In this document: piece by piece, positions 1 through 6,357 of the stretch | Numbering within the stretch: position 1 is the first letter of the stretch | Layout: every line of letters begins with the position of its first letter | NCBI GenBank assembly: GCA_007120055.1 | Contig: SKOL01000283.1 | Location: 1 to 12,550, forward strand | Direction: 5' to 3' | DNA length: 12,550 bases | From: Anaerobacillus sp. | GTDB lineage: Bacteria; Bacillota; Bacilli; Bacillales_H; Anaerobacillaceae | Translations under genes and position numbers: made by a program | The notes under the pieces: generated by a model | Database searches by the model: none | Seen by the model: only the letters and a program-made list of their open reading frames with translations | Told to the model about the DNA's origin: nothing

Positions 1-22
1 TGTACACTATCTAAGATTTCAG

Positions 23-97
23 TGGTGACCCGTACGGGATTCGAACCCGTGTTACCGCCGTGAAAGGGCGGTGTCTTAACCGCTTGACCAACGGGCC
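23..97 (-). tRNA. tRNA-Glu (anticodon UUC), CCA encoded
   Basis: Read on the minus strand the gene starts GGCCCGT and ends ACGGGTCA followed by CCA, giving a 7-bp acceptor stem with one G-U pair. The anticodon stem-loop reads CCGCC-CTTTCAC-GGCGG, so the anticodon is TTC (Glu). The T-arm contains GGTTCGAATCC. It is 72 nt plus an encoded CCA. It is transcribed leftward, out of the window, and could head a tRNA cluster lying to the left. Confidence 0.97.
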
Positions 98-113
98 ATC
101 TTTTAACAAAATT

Positions 114-142
114 ATTATATAATAATATATTGTTGAAGTAAA
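114..142 (-). promoter_or_regulatory. Probable SigA promoter of tRNA-Glu
   Basis: On the minus strand TTTACT (-35) and a perfect TATAAT (-10) are separated by 17 nt. The -10 box ends 16 nt before the mature tRNA 5' end, leaving a leader of about 10 nt, which is usual for a tRNA gene. The surrounding DNA is nearly pure A+T, so chance matches are easy; spacing and position are the main support. Confidence 0.5.
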
Positions 143-168
143 CAAGAATTCAAATGGAAGTTTTTTCT

Positions 169-202
169 TGGTGCCAGGCACTTAACTTTCTTAACTTATT
201 AA
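169..202 (+). repeat. Dispersed repeat copy 1 (GTGCCAGGCAC family)
   Basis: Begins TGGTGCCAGGCACTTAACTT and continues with a tail whose first 8-bp unit is altered (TTTC in place of TATT). Copy 2 at 485 shares this variant. It lies in non-coding DNA between the tRNA-Glu promoter and the possible small gene at 248-376. Confidence 0.85.
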
Positions 203-204
203 GC

Positions 205-231
205 AGCAAAGGAAACAAATAACCGTCCCCT
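205..231 (+). repeat. Possible fragment of a second, C-rich dispersed repeat
   Basis: A stretch AGCAAAGGAA followed after a few bases by ACCGTCCCC resembles AGCAAAAGAACCATCCCC at 10421-10438. Both follow a copy of the GTGCCAGGCAC repeat by tens of bases. Two imperfect copies are weak evidence for a family. Confidence 0.25.
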
Positions 232-247
232 CCACTGCACCTCAGCT

Positions 248-376
248 TTATGCAAATATTTTTTTCCGGTGGCGATTCCAAATTTTTATATAAATACAGC
301 GTTCCTCACAAATAAAGAACTTTATTCCTATGAATTTAAGGGGGGTAAATATTTCTTTCATATGAATATAGGGCAT
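248..376 (-). CDS. Possible small protein, 42 aa, unknown
   Basis: An ATG at 376-374 on the minus strand is preceded by AAGGAGAGG with 7 nt spacing, as good a ribosome binding site as any in the window. It opens 42 codons ending in TAA at 250-248. The product begins MPYIHMKEIF and ends RHRKKIFA. It is basic, rich in Ile/Phe/Lys, with two Cys (residues 23 and 27) spaced CxxxC, and has no clear signal peptide or full membrane helix. A weak SigA-like promoter lies upstream (413-444). I do not recognise it. The case rests on the ribosome binding site; codon evidence is too thin at this length, and the region could equally be non-coding. Confidence 0.35.
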   Translation of the reverse strand: MPYIHMKEIFTPLKFIGIKFFICEERCIYIKIWNRHRKKIFA

Positions 377-412
377 TCAAACACCTCTCCTTAACAGAAT
401 ATTCTTACTTCT

Positions 413-444
413 ATTTTATTACATTTAATAGACTAGGATAACAA
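413..444 (-). promoter_or_regulatory. Weak candidate promoter for the 42-aa gene
   Basis: On the minus strand TTGTTA (439-444) is followed after 17 nt by TAATAA (416-421); a better -10, TAAAAT, sits at 413-418 but with 20-nt spacing. Transcription would start near 408, leaving about 30 nt of leader before the small gene's ATG. Confidence 0.28.
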
Positions 445-484
445 AAAGTGTTCGGTAAAAAGTGACACACAATGACACGAAGGA

Positions 485-574
485 TGGTGCCAGGCACTTA
501 ACTTTCTTAACTTTTAAACTTTTTTGTGAAAATCTGTTAACTTTAATAAGTTAATAAGTTAAGTGCCTGGCACC
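485..574. repeat. Inverted pair of the GTGCCAGGCAC repeat (REPIN-like)
   Basis: A plus-orientation copy (485-517) and a minus-orientation copy (541-574) face each other with their palindromic cores outermost. The outer 20 bases of each arm are perfect reverse complements and the next ~12 pair with small bulges, leaving a loop of roughly 20-25 nt. A transcript or single strand could fold into one long hairpin. Paired inverted short repeats of this shape are what is called a REPIN in REP/RAYT systems. No transposase gene is present in the window, so that assignment is by shape only. Confidence 0.8.
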
Positions 575-613
575 AAAAAACAGCACCAAAAAACAAAATT
601 TTCCGAAAACGCA

Positions 614-642
614 TTGACTGTAATGTAGGACTATAGGATAAT
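614..642 (+). promoter_or_regulatory. SigA-type promoter upstream of the 166-aa gene
   Basis: TTGACT (614-619) and GATAAT (637-642) are exactly 17 nt apart, five of six matches in each box. Transcription would start near 650, giving a leader of about 145 nt before the TTG start at 796. It is the best SigA promoter in the window and begins 40 nt after the inverted repeat pair. It could also supply readthrough transcription into flagellin 1. Confidence 0.7.
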
Positions 643-795
643 ATATTTGGTAATATTTTCAATGTTCGGAAGGGTTGGATTAGTGCGAAAGTTATGTTTT
701 TTAAGTTAAAAAAGAATTGATTTTATTTTACATACTACAGAGAGTTTGAGGTTTAAAACGGCTAATAAAGCTATTACGGGAAGGGGAGATAGATT
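643..795 (+). other. Long leader of the 166-aa gene, with a possible 8-codon ORF
   Basis: Within the leader GGAAGGG (667-673) is followed by GTG at 682 opening eight codons (MRKLCFLS, stop). A hybrid of ribosome binding site and mini-ORF can be a leader peptide, but length and composition give no further support. I see no recognisable riboswitch or attenuator hairpin. The real gene's binding site, AAGGGGAG, is at 781-788. Confidence 0.25.
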
Positions 796-1296
796 TTGCT
801 AAAAAAAATAATTAGTCTTATTTTTAGTCTAGCCATTGTTGGTATTGTCTTTTATTTTGCTATTGGCTTCTTACAATCTAACTTAAGCGCGTACCTCTTT
901 TTTGAGAAAGCGGATATTCAAGCAGAAGTTATTCAAAGTGAAGATGGCGAAAAAGAATTATTGGTTTCTACGCAACTCGAAAAACCACTACCGTTTCTTG
1001 ATGAAAATATTTTTTATGTTGATTTTATGCCTGTACTAACCGCACATAGTAACCTCGTATTCACAATAGAAGAACCAGATCACGACTTGTACCTTCCTTT
1101 TTCAACTAATGAAAAAACAACTTCTTTTTCAATTTCAACGAAACAGTGGCAAAACGTAATGCGCGCATTTAATGAAAAGGGAACGCAAAAAGCCCTTGAT
1201 TCTATCAGTGATTGGGATTTGAAAACGACATACGACTACTATTTTGTCGTTAAAAACTTAGAAGAAAAAAGAGGATTTTTGCCAGAGTTGCAATAA
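796..1296 (+). CDS. Membrane-anchored protein of unknown function, 166 aa
   Basis: The start is TTG at 796, chosen because AAGGGGAG lies 7 nt upstream and the N-terminus then begins MLKKIISLIF, a positively charged end followed by a hydrophobic segment (about residues 5-25). It is therefore a signal-anchor or uncleaved membrane helix with residues ~30-166 outside the cell. No lipobox is seen. The outer part is acidic, rich in Phe, Tyr, Thr and Ser, with no Cys and no motif I recognise. The gene has its own SigA promoter and lies 259 bp before flagellin 1 on the same strand, so co-transcription is possible but unproved. A perfect palindrome TTGCAAT-A-ATTGCAA (1288-1302) overlaps the stop codon. 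No function is proposed. Confidence 0.8.
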   Translation: MLKKIISLIFSLAIVGIVFYFAIGFLQSNLSAYLFFEKADIQAEVIQSEDGEKELLVSTQLEKPLPFLDENIFYVDFMPVLTAHSNLVFTIEEPDHDLYLPFSTNEKTTSFSISTKQWQNVMRAFNEKGTQKALDSISDWDLKTTYDYYFVVKNLEEKRGFLPELQ

Positions 1297-1555
1297 TTGC
1301 AATAAAATTTCGTTCCCACTAGGCTTACGTTCGCTGAATTTCAACTACTCCTTTATTTCTATTTTCACAAAACATAGTTGAGGCTTTATTCCCACCAAGC
1401 ATAAAAATAATGACCCTTTCTTGTTCGGAGTAACCCAGTCTTTGATTTTCCAACAAACCAGCAAACCAACTAACTATCAAACCAATAAATTTTTTCACAC
1501 AAAAGTCTCGGCTAGACGTTCTGTACATTGATTTTAATAAAGGGGCATTTTTTTT
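1297..1555. other. Gap before flagellin 1; possible minus-strand 67-aa reading frame
   Basis: No SigD promoter (TAAA-N15-GCCGATAT) can be found here, unlike the gap before flagellin 2. A minus-strand frame (1528-1325, 67 codons, residues such as GGNKASTMFCENRNKG) fills most of the gap, but its ATG has no ribosome binding site and composition does not decide. It may be a remnant, a non-coding conserved element or chance. The ribosome binding site of flagellin 1, AAAGGGG, is at 1539-1545, 10 nt before the ATG. Confidence 0.3.
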
Positions 1556-4255
1556 ATGAGGGTATCATTTAACCAATCTGCTAGTACGTTCGTTTCTCAG
1601 TTACAGATTCATAATCAAAGTGTTGTGAATTCTATAGAAAAGTTGTCTAGTGGATTATGGATTAACAAAGCCGCAGATAATGTGGCGAATTTGACGATAT
1701 CCGAGAAAATGAGGGCTCAAATTCGTGGGCTCGTACAAGCTCAGAAAAATATACAAGACGGAACATCACTCATTCAAACAGCAGAAGCTGGACTTTCGCA
1801 AATATCGAATCAATTACAACGGGCGAGAGAGCTTACGGTTCAAGCTGCTAATGACACATTAACTGACCTTGACCGTGTGCACCTCAATCGTGAAATTCAG
1901 GAGATATTAGCAGGAATAAATGATATTTCAAACAATACTCAATTTAACAATATCCATTTATTAAATAGAGAAAAAATACCTGTGACGGAAGGTGATACTG
2001 GCACCACAGAGATCGTTGTAGAAGCAGGAATCAAATGGAACACTGAGGAAACAGGTATAACGAAAAAACTCAATCAAATCGTTTGGAGTCAAGAACAGTT
2101 TGTCGCCATCGGGGATCAAGGTGAGATTCTTATTTCTTCAGACGGGAGTTCATGGAGTGCAAGTGCTTCAGGAACGAACCAAAGTCTTAATGATATTGCT
2201 TGGGGCGGCCATCGGTATGCGGCAGTTGGTGCTCAAGGAACCATCATCACTTCTTTGGACGGCACCAACTGGAGTACTGTTGAAACGGTAACGACAGAAA
2301 ACTTAAATCACGTGATTTGGGAGGGCGGTCAGTTTGTGGCTGTAGGGGAACGGGATACGATTTTAACTTCGACTGATGGGGTATCGTGGGCTGTGCAAAA
2401 TGAACGGACCGGTGCTTATATTGATAAGGAAACAGTGGTTTCTGCTCCTTCCGACACTGTTTATGTTCAAGGAACGCATATTGGTGTTCCCGATGAAATC
2501 AACGTGAATACGAATGAGTCTTTAAAAACAGCAATATCCAATGAACTAACAGCGATATCCGACAGTATTGTGGCCGAAGTTAGCCACTATGAAAATCATG
2601 CTACTTTGAGTGAGAATAATGTTGCGGCAATTAATGAGGCAATAGTTAATAGCTGCAATACACCTGCTGTTGTGAAAGTAAGTGATTTAACGATTGAAGG
2701 AGATGTAACGATTGGCAGTGAATCCGAACCGGTTGTATTGATTGTTGATCGTTTGACAGCTAGTAAGAGAACGGATTTAACGGTCCACGGTAGTTTAATA
2801 GTTCTCGATGACTTGCATGGGAATAATAGGTTGACGATTAATACAGATGGGGATTTATGGGTTTTAGGATCAGGTACTATCGATAATCAGGCCGAGTTGA
2901 ATATCGGAGGGCAGTTTTATGCAGGATCATTTTTATTTAAAAATTTCGCAGATATTACGGCTGATTCGATTGTCATTAATGATGTATTAGATGTAAAAAA
3001 TAACTTGAATATAACATCGACGAGCGATTTTTATACGGGTACAGTTTTTACGGCCAATAATTCAGAGATGACAGTATCTGCTGGCGATCTTTTTGTTGAA
3101 AATGATTTCACAGCAAAAAATAATTTAGATGTAACGGTTAGTGGTACGATTGCGTTAGGAGGGAATTTCGTCGCGGAAAAAACAGCAAGTATAAGTACGG
3201 GAGAAGGTTCCACTTCTTTGATCATTTCAGACGGCAGCGGAAGTGCTAGTGGAAGTGATTACCATAGTGTTGTATGGAATGGAAGCTATTATACAGCCGT
3301 CGGAACGGAAGGAAGGATCGTGACTTCAACAGATGGCGTCATATGGGCACTGCAAAAGTCAGGGACAAATGAAACTCTTCACAAAACTGTGTGGAATGGA
3401 AGTAAACATGTAGCCATAGGTACCAATGGGGTTATCTTAACTTCTTCTGACGGAGAAACTTGGAACAAACAAGACGTTCCTACTGACCAAGACTTGAATG
3501 ATATTACGTGGAACGGAAGTCAATTTGTTGTGGTTGGCTCCCAAGGAACGATATTAACTTCCTCTGACGGAGAAACTTGGAACGAACAACTCGTTCCTAC
3601 CGCGCAAGGTCTGCAGCAAGTGATTTGGGATGGTGACAAATATGTAAGTATCGGTAAGGAAGGTGGGGTTTTGACTTCTTCTGATGGAGAAGAATGGACC
3701 ATGCAAAACTCTGGTACTGAACAAAAACTTCAGCAGGTCATTTGGAACGGCGACCAATTTGTAGCGGTTGGTGCAGCTGGTACAATTATCTCATCTAGTG
3801 AAAAAGTCACAACCATAACGGAGGAAACAGAAACGACAGAGGAAGAACATGATTTTCTAACATTACAAGTCGGTCCCAATTCTTCAGATACATTTAACAT
3901 TCATTTAACAGATACACGCACGCAAAGTTTAGGATTGAATGACCTTAACGTAAATTCGCGCGAAGCTGCCGCTGCAGCTATTAGTAAAATTGGTGACAGT
4001 TTACAAAAAGTAATTTCCGAACGTTCCAAGTTTGGTAGTTATTTTAATAGATTGGAGCACACCTATAGCCGCTCAAAAGAATATGAAGCTAACTTGGTGT
4101 CAGCCGAATCGAGAATAAGAGACACCGATATGGCAAAAGAAATCATGGCATATACCAAATCCAAAATGCTTGCCCAAACAACTCGAGCACTTTTTACCCA
4201 AGCTAACCAAAATCCGTACCAAATTCTGCTCCAATCAATGGTGCCAGGCACTTAA
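1556..4255 (+). CDS. Giant flagellin with an Asp-box beta-propeller insert, 899 aa
   Basis: Flagellar filament subunit. Residues 1-140 (SSGLWINKAAD, ISEKMRAQIRG, LQRARELTVQAAND) and about 768-899 (LQVGPNSSDTF, ESRIRDTDMAKE, LFTQANQNP) are the N- and C-terminal D0/D1 domains that pack the filament core. Usual flagellins are about 270-500 aa. Here residues ~155-750 form an extra outer domain. Asp-box motifs of the type S-x-D-G-x-x-W start at residues 194, 233, 272, 591, 630, 669 and 708, exactly 39 apart within each run, with degenerate versions at 155, 557 and 747. This predicts a 7- or 8-bladed beta-propeller. A second module (~285-553) interrupts it. The N-terminal core departs from consensus (LWINKAADNVANLTIS instead of LRINRAADDAAGLAIS). 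The last four codons, VPGT, and the stop come from a dispersed repeat. It has one Cys (367). A dedicated SigD promoter is not visible. The flagellin identity is certain; the propeller is an inference from the repeats. Confidence 0.95.
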   Translation: MRVSFNQSASTFVSQLQIHNQSVVNSIEKLSSGLWINKAADNVANLTISEKMRAQIRGLVQAQKNIQDGTSLIQTAEAGLSQISNQLQRARELTVQAANDTLTDLDRVHLNREIQEILAGINDISNNTQFNNIHLLNREKIPVTEGDTGTTEIVVEAGIKWNTEETGITKKLNQIVWSQEQFVAIGDQGEILISSDGSSWSASASGTNQSLNDIAWGGHRYAAVGAQGTIITSLDGTNWSTVETVTTENLNHVIWEGGQFVAVGERDTILTSTDGVSWAVQNERTGAYIDKETVVSAPSDTVYVQGTHIGVPDEINVNTNESLKTAISNELTAISDSIVAEVSHYENHATLSENNVAAINEAIVNSCNTPAVVKVSDLTIEGDVTIGSESEPVVLIVDRLTASKRTDLTVHGSLIVLDDLHGNNRLTINTDGDLWVLGSGTIDNQAELNIGGQFYAGSFLFKNFADITADSIVINDVLDVKNNLNITSTSDFYTGTVFTANNSEMTVSAGDLFVENDFTAKNNLDVTVSGTIALGGNFVAEKTASISTGEGSTSLIISDGSGSASGSDYHSVVWNGSYYTAVGTEGRIVTSTDGVIWALQKSGTNETLHKTVWNGSKHVAIGTNGVILTSSDGETWNKQDVPTDQDLNDITWNGSQFVVVGSQGTILTSSDGETWNEQLVPTAQGLQQVIWDGDKYVSIGKEGGVLTSSDGEEWTMQNSGTEQKLQQVIWNGDQFVAVGAAGTIISSSEKVTTITEETETTEEEHDFLTLQVGPNSSDTFNIHLTDTRTQSLGLNDLNVNSREAAAAAISKIGDSLQKVISERSKFGSYFNRLEHTYSRSKEYEANLVSAESRIRDTDMAKEIMAYTKSKMLAQTTRALFTQANQNPYQILLQSMVPGT
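2018..2390 (+). repeat. Asp-box repeats of flagellin 1, first block
   Basis: Codes for residues 155-279: a degenerate opening strand (VEAGIKW), then three 117-bp (39-residue) units ending in SSDGSSW, SLDGTNW and STDGVSW. Each unit has the pattern L-N-x-I-x-W, F-V-A-V-G, G-x-I-L-T-S-x-D-G-x-x-W, the four short strands expected of one propeller blade. Confidence 0.85.
2408..3214 (+). other. Beta-helix-like module inserted in the flagellin 1 propeller
   Basis: Codes for residues ~285-553, the gap between the two Asp-box blocks. Residues ~320-365 look helical. From ~370 the sequence becomes short alternating strands with recurring Asn ladders (NNRLTI at 423, KNNLNI at 471, NNSEMTV at 501, KNNLDV at 521), which suggests stacked beta-helix rungs. 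The only Cys of the protein is at 367, at the junction. I cannot assign a family. Confidence 0.5.
3224..3805 (+). repeat. Asp-box repeats of flagellin 1, second block
   Basis: Codes for residues 557-750: a shortened unit (34 residues), then four more units marked STDGVIW, SSDGETW, SSDGETW and SSDGEEW, then a terminal unit that lost the D-G-W residues (SSSEK). Units at 3443-3483 and 3560-3600 differ at four of 41 bases, a sign of recent duplication or gene conversion. Confidence 0.85.
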
Positions 4256-4269
4256 CTTATTAACTTATT
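4239..4269 (+). repeat. Dispersed repeat copy forming the 3' end of flagellin 1
   Basis: TGGTGCCAGGCACTTAACTT begins at 4239 inside the flagellin frame. Read as GTG CCA GGC ACT TAA (4241-4255) it supplies the last four residues and the stop. Two 8-bp tail units follow. No rho-independent terminator is seen between this copy and flagellin 2. Confidence 0.9.
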
Positions 4270-4310
4270 TAAAAAATTGGTACATATATCAAAAAAATAT
4301 AAAAAGTGGT

Positions 4311-4337
4311 TGAAATTTAGGAGAAATATCCCGATAT
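4311..4337 (+). promoter_or_regulatory. SigD (sigma-28) promoter of flagellin 2
   Basis: TGAA (4311-4314), 15 nt, then CCCGATAT (4330-4337) matches the motility sigma consensus TAAA-N15-GCCGATAT at all but two positions with exact spacing. Transcription would start near 4345, giving a leader of about 30 nt with the ribosome binding site GGGGAG at 4359-4364. Confidence 0.82.
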
Positions 4338-4375
4338 AAAAGACGTATTAAATAAAATGGGGAGAAGTTTAAAAA

Positions 4376-6319
4376 ATGATTATTACGTCAAATCTTGCTG
4401 TTTTAAACGGTTTAAACAAACAAAAAAAACATACTTCATCACATAAGAAGCATCTCGAAAATTTATCTTCTGGACTACGTATTAACAAAGCAGCTGATGA
4501 TTCTGCGGGGCTCGCTATATCAGAGAAAATGAGGGCGCAAATTAGAGGTATAAGTAGAGCAAGTTTAAATACCCAAGAAGGTATTGATTTAGTGAATGTT
4601 GCTGAAGGAGGGTTAGGAGAAATACATGCTTTATTACAAAGAATGAGGGAGCTGGCAGTACAGTCTAGTAACGATACCTATACTAAACAAGACAGACTTA
4701 TGCTTCAAAAGGAAATTACAACGTTAACTGAACAAGTAGAGCATATTTCTAATTCTACGGAATACAATACTATCCCTTTATTAAATGGTTTGGGTAATCG
4801 TTATGTTAGTAATATTGATGGAATAGAAAATGGGGATACAGGTGAGGTTAACCCATCACCACAAAGGTATTTTTCCCCTCAGCCTGATGGATCACACCTT
4901 GGAATATTAGATATGAGGAGTTCTTCACCTAATTTAGAACCAGGCGAGTATACTTTAGAATTACACAAGTTCGTAACAAATACTACAGGACGAGTTGGAG
5001 ATGTTTGGTACGGTACATATTCTTTCAGGCAAGCATCTATTCAAAATGCTGACTTTTCTGAACTGCCTGCAGGTGGTTATGCGATTACAAGCTTTGTTGA
5101 ACCTGAAGTTACAAACTTTTCCTCTGGTGGTGGGATAACTAATATCATTGGATATTCACCAGCTATGGATAGTACTACATGGCCTTGGCAGATGGGGGAT
5201 AGAGGTATACACGAAACCGGTAATGACTTCCGAGTCGAAGTTACTGGAGTAACCGATAATCGAACTGTAACTATATATGATAATGCGGATAATAAAATTG
5301 CTGAGCAGTCAGGTTTATTAGACAGTGCTGCAGCTAACGGGTTAATGCTTAGTACACTAGACGATAGATATGGACACTTTGAAGTGCATTCAGCTAACTT
5401 AATAAATACAAATGACATACCTTCCACCTTCGATACTATTAATAGTGACTGGAAAATAGGACTCATGGAAACTAGTAATCGGGAAATTGATTACTCCTAT
5501 ACGCCAATCAATTATGTTGAACATTCAGTCATTGATTTATGGGGAATGGCCACAGTAGAAACGCTAGAACCTACATATAATTTAAGCCTCTATTTTGATG
5601 TTATATATAATTATCGGGTAAGTTTATTAGATAGTGAAGATAATTATATTATCCTGAATGAACCTATTTATCCTGATTCTACTTTAACTTTAGGTAGAGG
5701 GGGCTACTTTGTTCCTATTTCGCAAAACACAAACATAACATATGATACAGGTTCCACTCTTAATACAGGTACAATGCAAATCATTATTGCAGGTGATGAA
5801 GAGCCGCCTGAAGAAAATGACGGTGAGGCTGAAGAAGAAATTACTGAGAGACTAGATTCTCAATTTATTCTCCAAGTAGGTCCCAATTCTGGAGACAACT
5901 TTTATGTCAATATTGATGATATGCGTACCAATGCACTAGGCATTAGTAAGAGTTCTAGTAGTGAAGAAACGAATGTTCAGTATTTAGAAGTTGATAGTGA
6001 TGTAGAATACGTGCTAGATATTTCTAATAGTTTGTCTGCAGCGAATGGGGCCATAGTTGAAATTGATAAAGCAATAGCAGATGTATCGAATGTAAGAGGA
6101 AGGTTAGGGACCTACCATAGAAGTTTAGATCATATTATTAATAATTTAGAAAACTATGGTGTAAACCTTCAAGATGCCCAATCGCGTATTCGTGATCTAG
6201 ATATGGCTAGAGAAGTAACTGAAAAAACTAAAGTTTCAATACTACTACAATCTTCACTAGCAATATTAATACAGGCCAATCAAAAACCAGAAAATTTATT
6301 AAAACTATTAGAATTATAA
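4376..6319 (+). CDS. Long flagellin with an unrecognised outer domain, 647 aa
   Basis: Flagellar filament subunit. Residues 1-140 carry a near-consensus core (SSGLRINKAADDSAGLAIS, EKMRAQIRG, LQRMRELAVQSSND), and residues 495-647 give the second core half (LQVGPNSGDNF, QSRIRDLDMARE, IQANQKPENLLKLLEL) with a normal C-terminal end. In between, residues ~146-492 are an outer domain rich in Tyr, Thr, Asp and Gly, without Cys, HExxH or Asp-box motifs; it looks beta-rich and I do not recognise it. The domain starts after GDTG, as in flagellin 1, and ends in an acidic linker (EEPPEENDGEAEEEITE) like the Thr/Glu linker there, so both use the same insertion point. The start is the ATG at 4376, preceded by GGGGAG, and a SigD promoter drives it. 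It is likely the main SigD-controlled flagellin here and could co-polymerise with flagellin 1. Confidence 0.95.
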   Translation: MIITSNLAVLNGLNKQKKHTSSHKKHLENLSSGLRINKAADDSAGLAISEKMRAQIRGISRASLNTQEGIDLVNVAEGGLGEIHALLQRMRELAVQSSNDTYTKQDRLMLQKEITTLTEQVEHISNSTEYNTIPLLNGLGNRYVSNIDGIENGDTGEVNPSPQRYFSPQPDGSHLGILDMRSSSPNLEPGEYTLELHKFVTNTTGRVGDVWYGTYSFRQASIQNADFSELPAGGYAITSFVEPEVTNFSSGGGITNIIGYSPAMDSTTWPWQMGDRGIHETGNDFRVEVTGVTDNRTVTIYDNADNKIAEQSGLLDSAAANGLMLSTLDDRYGHFEVHSANLINTNDIPSTFDTINSDWKIGLMETSNREIDYSYTPINYVEHSVIDLWGMATVETLEPTYNLSLYFDVIYNYRVSLLDSEDNYIILNEPIYPDSTLTLGRGGYFVPISQNTNITYDTGSTLNTGTMQIIIAGDEEPPEENDGEAEEEITERLDSQFILQVGPNSGDNFYVNIDDMRTNALGISKSSSSEETNVQYLEVDSDVEYVLDISNSLSAANGAIVEIDKAIADVSNVRGRLGTYHRSLDHIINNLENYGVNLQDAQSRIRDLDMAREVTEKTKVSILLQSSLAILIQANQKPENLLKLLEL

Positions 6320-6325
6320 CTCACC

Positions 6326-6357
6326 GGGACGAGGGGCGGTGGGCTGTCCTCCTTCCC
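6326..6357. terminator. Weak GC-rich hairpin between convergent flagellin 2 and pgaD
   Basis: GGGA (6326-6329) can pair with TCCC (6354-6357), and GAGG (6331-6334) with CCTC (6348-6351), in the 38 nt between the two stop codons. There is no T-run on either strand, so it is at best an atypical terminator. Confidence 0.25.

Noticed and set aside
1501..1520. CTCGGCTAGA as a SigD -10 element for flagellin 1
   Set aside because: It matches GCCGATAT at too few positions, and no TAAA element lies at the right spacing.
2585..2599. HYENH (residues 344-348) in flagellin 1 as a metalloprotease motif of a flagellinolysin
   Set aside because: The zinc-protease motif is HExxH; here the second residue is Tyr and no downstream Glu/His ligand pattern is seen.
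5077..5466. 129-codon minus-strand frame inside flagellin 2
   Set aside because: It lies wholly antisense to a clear flagellin frame and has no protein features beyond chance composition.
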